From contig NZ_WHNY01000004.1 in assembly GCF_013141695.1 (NCBI RefSeq), forward strand, positions 124,001 through 188,000: a stretch of 64,000 nt of DNA, given 5' to 3'. The DNA comes from Paenibacillus plantarum (GTDB taxonomy: Bacteria; Bacillota; Bacilli; Paenibacillales; NBRC-103111). Below the pieces are notes generated by a model that made no database searches, was not told the DNA's origin, and saw only the letters and a program-made list of their open reading frames with translations. The translations under genes were made by a program, and so were the position numbers. Within the stretch, counting starts at the first letter, position 1; each line of letters begins with the position of its first letter. Below, piece after piece: positions 32,989 to 40,674 of the stretch.

Positions 32989-35244
32989 ATGGACATTACG
33001 ATGAAACTCACAGCGGCTCGCACATCCAATAAGCTTTACGCCAACATCTTTCTTTCGCTCATCGTTTGCATCATCCTCACCATCGTAACCTTGTCCTCTG
33101 CACTCTACACGAGCTTCGAGAAGATCGCCTTATCGAACATCTATGCTTCGGAGAAAAGCAGCTTGTCCCAGACGAGCTACAGCGCCAAATCGATGATTGA
33201 AAATTCGACTAACTACGCGCTGCAAATATACGCCGATCCGCTGCTCGATAAGCTCCTTCACTATACATCCCCAGGTAATGTGGAAACGAATGCCGCTTTA
33301 AATCGCTTAAATGCTTATTTGAATATGAACTATTTCATCCATTCCATTTATCTGTACAGCAAAAACTCCAAAACGGTTTACTCTGCCACCTTGTCCTCCG
33401 TCAATACCGTTCAGAGCCTCGATGATTTCTACGATGCCGACGCGCGCATGTTGGTGGAGCATTTCACAAATTACAAACGGTTAGCCCCTATTCCCCGGGC
33501 AATACCGGTTCAAACCCCTTTTCAGGAAGTCAAAATGGCCAATGTGTATACGTTCGTCTTCTATGATCTGCAAGGCCAGTCCAAGGACCTCGACAATATG
33601 ATTATGCTTAATGTACCCGAGCGATGGATGAAGGACGCCATTACAAGCCTTGATATGAACAAAAATGGGTCAACGTTTATCATTGATAGCAAAGGCACCC
33701 TGGTAACCAGTACCGATTCAATGCCTTTCCTGGCAGATCTGAAGGATAAGCCTTATGTACAAAAAATAATGACTGCTTCCGCCAATCAAGCTTCCGATTA
33801 TTTTGTCGATGATGTAGAGGGTGTAAAATCGTTAGTTGTGTATTCCAAACATGAATTTACCAACTGGCTTTTCATCCGGGTATTGCCTTATGACACCATT
33901 ATGGGGAAAGTTGAAACGATCAAGAAAACCGTTCTTTGGATCTGTTTAGTCATTCTTTTAGTCGGACTGAGCATTTCCTTCTTCTTATCCAGAACGCTAT
34001 ACAAGCCGATTGAGAAAGTCACATCCAAATTAAATACATTGTTGAAGGAAAAACGCAATAATCACGATAAGTTAAAGCAAAATTTCTTGCGTCAGCTTGT
34101 TCATAATAGCGGGTTTAGGAAACCACTAGATATCGAAACCCAACTCAGTGAGTTCGATATCGCGATGGATCCGACAAGTGATTTTATCATTGTTCTTTTC
34201 GTGATCGACCGATTCGATTCATTTTCCAAGCAATATCACTTTGAAGACCGCGTGCTGCTCAAATACGGCATGATGAACATCGCTTCTGAACTGTTTTCAC
34301 AAATCGGCATCTGCGAGTGCATTGATATCGATGAGAAGACCATTGCGGTTCTTCTGAATGGCAGCTTCCAAAGTGATCACGCATGGATGAATACCGTAAA
34401 AAACGTGCAAGACGCTGCCGAGCAATTCCTCGGTATCTCGCTGTCCGCCTCCATTAGCAGAACGGGCGATAGCCTAATTGAGATATCAGACTTATATCTA
34501 GAAGCCCTGCAACAGTTGAAATACAAATTTACCGACGGTTATCGCTGTATGTTGCATAGCCATCAGCATCGTCCGCAAGCGCTCACGCCGTACATCCATC
34601 CCGCTGGACTTGAAAACAACATGTTGGAGACGCTTAAGCTTGGCAAAGCGGAAGAATCTAAGAAATGGTTCGGTGAGATTGTACGTGCCGTCGACCCGCC
34701 ATCCTATATCGTGTATAACATGTTATTTAATCAGTTGGCTTTCTCGCTCAGTACGACGGCACTCCAAATGGATAAGAATACGGGTATCCCCATGGATTAC
34801 GATTTCAGTTCCTTTATCCATCACATGCATAAGCTGGAGACGCTTCAAGATGTTCACAATCATTTCTGCGAATTGATCGATCAGCTTTGTCTAGGCTTCA
34901 AAGACAAGAAAAGCTCAAAACACGATAACCTAATCGCATCCATTGATAACATCATTCATCAGAATTACGCCGACCGGGAATTATCCTTATTTAAAATTGC
35001 GGAGATCCTCGACTTATCTCCTGCCTATCTGGGGCGCATTTTCAAAAAGCTCGCCAACCAGTCGATTCCCGATTATTTGAACGAATTCCGAATAGAGCGA
35101 GCAAAGGAACTTCTTCTCTCCACGCATGCTCCCATTGAGGAAATCTCGCAGAAGACCGGTTATAATAACAGCACCTATTTCTATAAAGTTTTCAAAAAAT
35201 ATACAGGTATTACGCCAGCCGAATATCGAAATAACGGAAATTAA
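32989..35244 (+). CDS. Membrane-bound AraC family regulator with extracytoplasmic sensor
   Basis: A 751-residue transmembrane AraC regulator: TM1 (about 17-40), extracellular Cache-like region (41-300), TM2 (about 308-330), cytoplasmic linker, and C-terminal AraC helix-turn-helix (about 645-751: LSLFKIAEILDLSPAYLGRIF, IEEISQKTGYNNSTYFYKVFKKYTGITPAEY). It is divergent from the importer operon and sits between the two operons that share the duplicated promoter module, so it is the best candidate for the common activator. GAAGGAG lies directly before the first ATG (32989), so the ATG at 33001 could also be used. A 19-bp hairpin terminates it. Confidence 0.9.
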   Translation: MDITMKLTAARTSNKLYANIFLSLIVCIILTIVTLSSALYTSFEKIALSNIYASEKSSLSQTSYSAKSMIENSTNYALQIYADPLLDKLLHYTSPGNVETNAALNRLNAYLNMNYFIHSIYLYSKNSKTVYSATLSSVNTVQSLDDFYDADARMLVEHFTNYKRLAPIPRAIPVQTPFQEVKMANVYTFVFYDLQGQSKDLDNMIMLNVPERWMKDAITSLDMNKNGSTFIIDSKGTLVTSTDSMPFLADLKDKPYVQKIMTASANQASDYFVDDVEGVKSLVVYSKHEFTNWLFIRVLPYDTIMGKVETIKKTVLWICLVILLVGLSISFFLSRTLYKPIEKVTSKLNTLLKEKRNNHDKLKQNFLRQLVHNSGFRKPLDIETQLSEFDIAMDPTSDFIIVLFVIDRFDSFSKQYHFEDRVLLKYGMMNIASELFSQIGICECIDIDEKTIAVLLNGSFQSDHAWMNTVKNVQDAAEQFLGISLSASISRTGDSLIEISDLYLEALQQLKYKFTDGYRCMLHSHQHRPQALTPYIHPAGLENNMLETLKLGKAEESKKWFGEIVRAVDPPSYIVYNMLFNQLAFSLSTTALQMDKNTGIPMDYDFSSFIHHMHKLETLQDVHNHFCELIDQLCLGFKDKKSSKHDNLIASIDNIIHQNYADRELSLFKIAEILDLSPAYLGRIFKKLANQSIPDYLNEFRIERAKELLLSTHAPIEEISQKTGYNNSTYFYKVFKKYTGITPAEYRNNGN

Positions 35245-35293
35245 CACAAGAAGGCTTACGCAAGCATGATGCAAGCGTAAGCCTTCTTGTGTT
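35243..35293. terminator. Bidirectional hairpin terminator
   Basis: Perfect 19-bp inverted repeat (35243-35261 and 35275-35293) with a 13-base loop between the convergent AraC regulator and dehydrogenase genes. The arm begins AACACAAGAAGGC, similar in style to the hairpin at 20472. Confidence 0.85.
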
Positions 35294-35302
35294 CTATAAC
35301 CA

Positions 35303-36301
35303 TTAAGCCATCGAATGAAGCCCGGATAGTTTCACTTCGCCCAAGAGCGGACTGTGCTGAACGAAGAGATCGATTTCACGAGCGATAAAGCTGCCAAGCC
35401 GATGCAGGCCGTTGTTGGTCGCTCCAGCAATGTGCGGGATCAGTGTAACATTAGGCAGCGAACGGAACGGATGTTGGACGTCTGGCGGTTCAGGCTGCGT
35501 GACGTCAAGGCAGGCCCATAGCCTTCCTTGACGCAATTCCGCGACCAGCGCTTCCTCATCAATGAGCGACCCCCTTGCCGTATTAATGAGGATCGCATCG
35601 TCCTTCATCAGCCGGAGTGTCCTTTCGTTCATCAAATGATTCGTTTCTGGAATCGAAGGCGCATGGATCGAGACGACATCGGCTTGTTGAAGCAGTTGGT
35701 CCAACTCCACTTTGACCGCTCCCATCTCTTGGATCTGACTAGCGGATAAGAATGGATCATACACCAACACTTGCACTTCGAACTGCTGCAGCAAGTGAAT
35801 GTAATATCTACCAGACAAACCTGCGCCGATGACACCGACAGTTATTTCGTACAGTTCTCTCACCAGCTCACGCTGCTTATTCCATTCGCCATCCCGCGTG
35901 TTGCGGGCAAGCTGCCAGATGTTTTTCAACGATACGATAGTCAGGCCAAGCGTCGTTTCCGCCACTCCGCGCGCCAAAGCTTGGTTCGCGCTGCTGACGC
36001 GAATCCCGCGCGAGATGACATCCAGGCTCATCAGTGGCTTGACCGTGCCGGCCGCATGAGCGATCAGCTTCAGATCCGGACAGCGGTCGAGGATGGCAGC
36101 CTCGAAAGGCGGACAGTCCCATGAAGTGATGGCGATATCCGCTCCCTCGATCAGCTCCGCGACTTCTTCCGGCGTAGGCGGACCTTTACGGGAATTGATA
36201 CTTAAAGTGCCATGACGCTGAATTTGCTTCACATGTTCAGGCTTAAAAATACGCTCCGTATAGGCGACATCCTGAAGCATGACAATCTTGAGCGGTTTCA
36301 T
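35303..36301 (-). CDS. D-isomer-specific 2-hydroxyacid dehydrogenase family protein
   Basis: A 332-residue NAD(P)-dependent dehydrogenase. The nucleotide-binding motif is VGVIGAGLSGRYYI; the catalytic Arg (NTARGSLIDEEAL), Glu (LDVTQPEPP) and His (LIPHIAGAT) are in place. It begins 3 bases after the stop of the hydrolase gene, so the pair is co-translated. The family reduces 2-keto acids or oxidises 2-hydroxy acids such as glyoxylate, hydroxypyruvate or phosphoglycerate; the substrate here is unknown, but co-regulation with a sugar importer suggests a sugar-acid derivative. Confidence 0.9.
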   Translation of the reverse strand: MKPLKIVMLQDVAYTERIFKPEHVKQIQRHGTLSINSRKGPPTPEEVAELIEGADIAITSWDCPPFEAAILDRCPDLKLIAHAAGTVKPLMSLDVISRGIRVSSANQALARGVAETTLGLTIVSLKNIWQLARNTRDGEWNKQRELVRELYEITVGVIGAGLSGRYYIHLLQQFEVQVLVYDPFLSASQIQEMGAVKVELDQLLQQADVVSIHAPSIPETNHLMNERTLRLMKDDAILINTARGSLIDEEALVAELRQGRLWACLDVTQPEPPDVQHPFRSLPNVTLIPHIAGATNNGLHRLGSFIAREIDLFVQHSPLLGEVKLSGLHSMA

Positions 36302-36304
36302 CCG

Positions 36305-37345
36305 TTACTCGCCTTCCTTCATCAACCATTGATCAAGGAACCGGTAGGCTAACATCCGTAGCTCCTTTGGAAAATCATGTCCGCCCGTCCCCATATAGGA
36401 CTGAAAGCAGTCTTCTTTGCCCAACCATCGGTAAAGCTTCGAAAGCTCCAGCTTCCCTTCCCCAACCGATTTCCAATGCGGAAATATATGATCGTCCTGT
36501 CCCGCGTAGCTGAAAAACGGCGTCGGGGCGCACAAAGCCACAATCTCGTGAAATTCAAAGGGAATCCGATCCTGCTGCAAATCCGCAGAAACTTTCGGGA
36601 TATGCGTGTAAGGATAAGACCGAAAGCCCCAATGCTCCGGATGCGGATCGCCAGTAAACGGACTGAACCCGCAGCTGGATACAACTGCTTTAATCCGATC
36701 ATCTATACCTGCCAGAAAATAAGCGTTATAAGCGCCAAACGAATGTCCGATCGCTCCGATAGCGCGCGGATTCACATAATCCAACGCGCATAGTACATCA
36801 ATGCCTTGCATGTGATCTGTTATATTCTTGGCTACTGTTGACCACTCCGGATACTCTTCATAAAAAGGAGTACTATCAAATGCCGCTCTGCTCGGATAAA
36901 TCCGTTCACCGGCTGTCAGTGCATCGGGGACCAGCACCACATAGCCGCGCTCCACCAATTCGAGAGCATACAAGCGATTTTTCCCGCCAGTAGAAAGGGC
37001 AATAAATTCTTTCCCTTGCTCATGTGTCGAATGGAGCGCAAGAACAGCCGGGTATCCCTCTTTCATCGAACGATTGGATCCATGGTCATCTGGAATAAGC
37101 AGGTACGCGGTAATTTTATCCCCATAAACCGTATCATATTCGACATGAAGCCTAGTATGGCTTGATTGCTTGCTCTGGGAATTGACTTGCACTCGGACAG
37201 GTACCCTGGCAGGCAGTTCACCAATGTACGAAAGCCAGGTTCGACGAATGCCAGACAGTTTTTCTGCCCATTGTTCATCACTCGCAATTCCATTCAACAG
37301 CGGTGGAATGCCCATTTGGTTCATTTGGGATAAGATATAGGCCAA
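36305..37345 (-). CDS. Alpha/beta hydrolase family protein (esterase-like)
   Basis: An alpha/beta-hydrolase of about 346 residues with nucleophile GHSFG, acid Asp in AGQDDHIFP and His in GTGGHDFP, the order of an intact triad. DTVYGDKITAYLLIP and PAVLALHSTHEQGKEF resemble acetylxylan esterase/dienelactone-hydrolase-like carbohydrate esterases. The likely start is TTG 37345 (encoding MAYILSQMNQMG), since AAGGG lies eight bases upstream; a GTG at 37384 has no site. No signal peptide, so it would deacylate imported sugars. It shares a duplicated promoter with the importer operon at 29264-32764. Confidence 0.83.
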   Translation of the reverse strand: MAYILSQMNQMGIPPLLNGIASDEQWAEKLSGIRRTWLSYIGELPARVPVRVQVNSQSKQSSHTRLHVEYDTVYGDKITAYLLIPDDHGSNRSMKEGYPAVLALHSTHEQGKEFIALSTGGKNRLYALELVERGYVVLVPDALTAGERIYPSRAAFDSTPFYEEYPEWSTVAKNITDHMQGIDVLCALDYVNPRAIGAIGHSFGAYNAYFLAGIDDRIKAVVSSCGFSPFTGDPHPEHWGFRSYPYTHIPKVSADLQQDRIPFEFHEIVALCAPTPFFSYAGQDDHIFPHWKSVGEGKLELSKLYRWLGKEDCFQSYMGTGGHDFPKELRMLAYRFLDQWLMKEGE

Positions 37346-37384
37346 AATTGAATCCCTTCTTTCTTTCAAAATGGAATATAACAC

Positions 37385-37516
37385 AGGACGACTGGTTACC
37401 TAATTTCATAGTAGTCGAACCGCCATTCTCCCGTATACTTCACAATTTGTAGAAAGAACTGAAGTTTTTCATGTAAAATACTATACTAATCTGTTCAACT
37501 GTCCACTTTTTACTTC
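37385..37516 (-). promoter_or_regulatory. Shared promoter module, copy B (hydrolase operon)
   Basis: Second copy of the module described at 32792-32921, in the same orientation relative to its operon and at a similar distance from the start codon (about 40 bases against about 28). The block CCCGTATACTTCACAA lies at 37430-37445. Confidence 0.65.
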
Positions 37517-37533
37517 AAAAAGGTCTCCACAGC

Positions 37534-38715
37534 TTAATTCATGGAAAGATTGAGCTGTTTCCCCGCTTTATGCAGCGCATGCAGCGCGAAATCAAGATCT
37601 TCCCGTGTATGCTGAGCCGTGACAATGAAACGCACGCGACCTTTGTCCATGGCTACCGTCGGATAGACGATTCCTTGGGCATAGACACCTTCTTGCAGGA
37701 GCAAATCAGAAAACTGCATCGTCTTTGCCGGATTCCCCACGATAACAGGAATAATTGGCGTCTCGCTTGCTCCTGTGTCGAAGCCGAGTGCTTGCACCTT
37801 CGAGCGGAAATAGGCAGCGTTCTCCCAAAGCTTAGCGATGAGATCGCTGCTTTGTTGCAATACTTGAATGGCCGAGAGACAAGTAGCTGCTACCGCCGGT
37901 GTTTGAGATGTACTGAACAAGAAAGGACGCGCTTTATGGATCAGGTAGTCTTTGACCACTTGCTCACAAGCTACGTATCCCCCAACAGCACCAACCGCCT
38001 TCGAAAGGGTGCCGATCTGAATGTGCACGCGACCGTGTAAACCAAAATGATCCGTCGATCCCTTACCGTTCTTACCAAGTACACCGCTCGCATGGGCATC
38101 GTCTACATAGACAAAGGCATCATATTTCTCAGCAAGTGCCACAATAGTTGGCAGCGGGGCGATATCTCCATCCATGCTAAAAACGCCGTCCGTCACAACA
38201 ATACGCTTCTGAAATCCAGCACTCTCTTTTAACGCTGCTTCCAATTGATCCATGTCTTTATGGGCAAATACTTTCCGCTGCGCTTTCGTTAACCGAATCC
38301 CGTCAATAATGCTGGCGTGATTTAACTCGTCACTAATTACGACATCATCAGGTCCAAGCAGCGAAGCTAGAACACCTTGGTTCGCCGTAAAGCCGGATTG
38401 AAATACAAGCGCCGCTTCGGTTCCCTTAAATTTGGCAAGCTCATGTTCAAGTTGATCATGGATATCAAGCGTCCCCGTGATTGTTCGTACCGATCCGCTG
38501 CCAACCCCATATTTCTCAACCGCACGAATAGCTGCTTCCTTCATGTCAGGATGATCGGTAAGTCCTAAATAATTGTTAGAGGACATTTGCAGTACCGAAC
38601 GCCCCTTCAATGTCATCCATGCACCAGAACCACTCTCCCATACGGTCAGTGGACGGTAACGGCCCTCCTTTTGCAATTGCTCCAGTTCTTTCTCCAATGT
38701 GTTCCAATTAGCCAT
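37534..38715 (-). CDS. kbl: Glycine C-acetyltransferase (2-amino-3-ketobutyrate CoA ligase)
   Basis: A 393-residue PLP enzyme of the alpha-oxoamine synthase family that splits 2-amino-3-ketobutyrate with CoA into glycine and acetyl-CoA. SSNNYLGL, GSGSVRTITGT, DELNHASIIDG, VDDAHASGVLG and the PLP lysine motif GTLSKAVGAVGGY are all present. ATG 38715 (MANWNTLEKELEQL) has AAGGAG ten bases upstream and overlaps the end of tdh by 8 bp; a GTG at 38724 is an alternative. Forms the two-step threonine degradation pathway with tdh. Confidence 0.95.
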   Translation of the reverse strand: MANWNTLEKELEQLQKEGRYRPLTVWESGSGAWMTLKGRSVLQMSSNNYLGLTDHPDMKEAAIRAVEKYGVGSGSVRTITGTLDIHDQLEHELAKFKGTEAALVFQSGFTANQGVLASLLGPDDVVISDELNHASIIDGIRLTKAQRKVFAHKDMDQLEAALKESAGFQKRIVVTDGVFSMDGDIAPLPTIVALAEKYDAFVYVDDAHASGVLGKNGKGSTDHFGLHGRVHIQIGTLSKAVGAVGGYVACEQVVKDYLIHKARPFLFSTSQTPAVAATCLSAIQVLQQSSDLIAKLWENAAYFRSKVQALGFDTGASETPIIPVIVGNPAKTMQFSDLLLQEGVYAQGIVYPTVAMDKGRVRFIVTAQHTREDLDFALHALHKAGKQLNLSMN

Positions 38716-39796
38716 GAATCGCACACTCCTTCATTAAGGGTAATTTCATTTCCGTGTCATGTAAAAAAACGATTTTACCGCATTGCCCTGATATCATCAG
38801 TTCAAAGGCTTTCTCATAATCTTGCAGTGAGAATGTGTGAGTGATAAGCGGTTTCAAATCGATTCGTTTCTGATCTAGCAAACCTTTCAACTGATACCAA
38901 GTCTGGTACATACGCCGACCGGTAATCCCTTCAATACGTAAGCCTTTGAAAATAATATGGCGTGATAAATCAAGCGGCACTTCTTGTGTAGGAATACCGA
39001 GTAAGGATACTCGTGCGGCAGAAGCCGCTGCTTCAAAACCTCCACGAATCGCATCGGGAAATCCTGACATTTCTAGAACAACTTCAGCACCTTCACCATC
39101 GGTATAGGCTCGAATAGCTGCTACCATAGATTCCTCTCGGCTATTAATGGTATAGTCAGCACCCATCTGCTTCGCAAGTGACAAGCGATACGGATTAATG
39201 TCAACAGCGATCACAACGCCTGCGCCGCTCGCTTTGGCAACGGCAACCGCCATCAACCCGATGGGCCCAGTTCCGATGACGACGACCGACTTCCCCACGA
39301 TTTCTCCCGACAATACGGTCTGCACCGCATTTCCTAACGGGTCTTGCAAACAGGCCAGCTCGAACGGCATATCCGGCCTGTTGTGAATGACGTTCGATGC
39401 CTTAACGACCGCATATTCCGTAAAACAGCCTGGCGCTGTAATCCCGAAGCTAACCGTATTCGGGCAGACATGGGCGTTGCCGGTTCGGCAAGCCTTACAT
39501 ACACCGCATACGATATGGCCTTCTGCTGATACATGATCTCCGACTTTCACATTGGTCACTTGGCATCCTATCTCTTCGACCACGCCAGCGAATTCATGAC
39601 CGAATACATTCGGTGTTACGACTGCGCTTTCCGCCCAATCATCCCATTTATAGATATGGACATCTGTCCCGCAAATCGAGGTAGCTTTTACTTTAACCAG
39701 CACTTCGTCAGGCCCACAGCGTGGTATCGGAACTTCACGTAAAACCGCACCAGGTCCACGAACCTCTTTTACAAGTCCGATCATCGTCTCTCTCAT
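38708..39796 (-). CDS. tdh: L-threonine 3-dehydrogenase
   Basis: A zinc-dependent alcohol dehydrogenase-type enzyme oxidising L-threonine to 2-amino-3-ketobutyrate with NAD. Catalytic zinc ligands lie in TSICGTDVHIYKWDDWA and GHEFAGVVEEIG; four structural-zinc cysteines are in CGVCKACRTGNAHVC; the cofactor fold has GTGPIGLMAVAVAKA. ATG 39796 (MRETMIGLVKEV) follows GGGGG by eight bases; 28 further in-frame upstream codons are not family-like. Coupled to kbl, divergent from an XRE-cupin regulator. Confidence 0.94.
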   Translation of the reverse strand: MRETMIGLVKEVRGPGAVLREVPIPRCGPDEVLVKVKATSICGTDVHIYKWDDWAESAVVTPNVFGHEFAGVVEEIGCQVTNVKVGDHVSAEGHIVCGVCKACRTGNAHVCPNTVSFGITAPGCFTEYAVVKASNVIHNRPDMPFELACLQDPLGNAVQTVLSGEIVGKSVVVIGTGPIGLMAVAVAKASGAGVVIAVDINPYRLSLAKQMGADYTINSREESMVAAIRAYTDGEGAEVVLEMSGFPDAIRGGFEAAASAARVSLLGIPTQEVPLDLSRHIIFKGLRIEGITGRRMYQTWYQLKGLLDQKRIDLKPLITHTFSLQDYEKAFELMISGQCGKIVFLHDTEMKLPLMKECAIHG

Positions 39797-39863
39797 GTTG
39801 TATGCCCCCTTATTAATAAGAATAAAGTTTACTATAATGACTTTTTGTGCGTTATCTTGCATA

Positions 39864-39897
39864 TACAATATATTATACATACGGATGGTATATTGTA
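39864..39897. promoter_or_regulatory. Inverted-repeat operator between tdh and the XRE-cupin gene
   Basis: TACAATATA (39864-39872) and TATATTGTA (39889-39897) are a perfect 9-bp inverted repeat inside the 179-base divergent promoter region. It is the best candidate for the XRE-cupin regulator's site. I saw no glycine-riboswitch-like structure here. Confidence 0.5.
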
Positions 39898-39975
39898 CAT
39901 ATCTGTTTGAAAATATTTCGCAACTATGCTAAATTGGGTTTATACTTGAGGTACTTGTAGGAAGAGGAGAAATCA

Positions 39976-40536
39976 ATGGATCAGGAGCAAATTCATAAGA
40001 AGATCGGAAAAAACCTTCAAAATATACGCAAAACAAGATCACTCAGTCTGGATCAGGTCGCAGAATTAACAGGCGTCAGCAAGGCGATGCTCGGTCAGAT
40101 CGAGCGCGGTGATTCCAATCCAACAATTTCGATATTGTGGAAAATCGTAAATGGACTTCACATCTCCTTTACTTCGCTCATCGAGGACAATGTCCCCAAG
40201 GTGACCCATATCCAGCTCGATGAAATAGAACCTTTTCTAGAGGAGGATGGGAAATATCGAGCATTCCCTATCGTTCCCTTTGAGCAGAAAAAACAATTTG
40301 AAATCTACACCGTTGAAATTGAAGTCGGCTGTACCCATGCCTCAGAAGCTCATTATGATGGCGTGGAAGAATACATTTTGATGATCAGCGGTGCACTTCG
40401 ACTCCGTATTCAGGATGAAACCTACGAGTTGAAGGCCGGAGACGCCATTCACTTTTCCGCCGATCAGCCCCATGTTTATGAGAACATCGCAGATGAGAAA
40501 ACAAGGTATAACACGATCATTTGTTATCCTTTGTAA
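39976..40536 (+). CDS. XRE family regulator with C-terminal cupin domain
   Basis: A 186-residue regulator: XRE helix-turn-helix (about 10-65, LDQVAELTGVSKAMLGQIERGDSNPTI) and cupin domain (about 105-185) with YDGVEEYILMISGALRLRI and AGDAIHFSADQPHVYEN. GAAGAGGAG precedes the start. Divergent from tdh-kbl, so it probably controls threonine catabolism, with an amino acid as ligand; that is inference from position. Confidence 0.9.
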   Translation: MDQEQIHKKIGKNLQNIRKTRSLSLDQVAELTGVSKAMLGQIERGDSNPTISILWKIVNGLHISFTSLIEDNVPKVTHIQLDEIEPFLEEDGKYRAFPIVPFEQKKQFEIYTVEIEVGCTHASEAHYDGVEEYILMISGALRLRIQDETYELKAGDAIHFSADQPHVYENIADEKTRYNTIICYPL

Positions 40537-40554
40537 GGGGATTCTGGAGAAAAG

Positions 40555-40599
40555 AAAGAGCTTCTACAGGCAGATTGTTCTGCCGTGTAGAAGCTCTTT
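40555..40599. terminator. Bidirectional terminator after the XRE-cupin gene
   Basis: AAAGAGCTTCTAC (40555-40567) and GTAGAAGCTCTTT (40587-40599) form a 13-bp outer stem; GGCAGA/TCTGCC extend it. The minus side continues CTTTCTTTTC, so it can also end transcripts from the mannosidase. Confidence 0.8.
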
Positions 40600-40674
40600 G
40601 ACATATGTAAGTATTCACTATGACAGGCTACTATCCGATCCCTCGGTTTCAAGGGTTTATCTCACATATATTCA

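Noticed and set aside
37570..38040. A 156-codon plus-strand frame
   Set aside because: Antisense to kbl, no ribosome binding site, composition unlike neighbouring proteins.
39797..39975. Possible glycine riboswitch upstream of tdh-kbl
   Set aside because: No paired aptamer-like stems are visible; the region is AT-rich with a protein-type inverted repeat.
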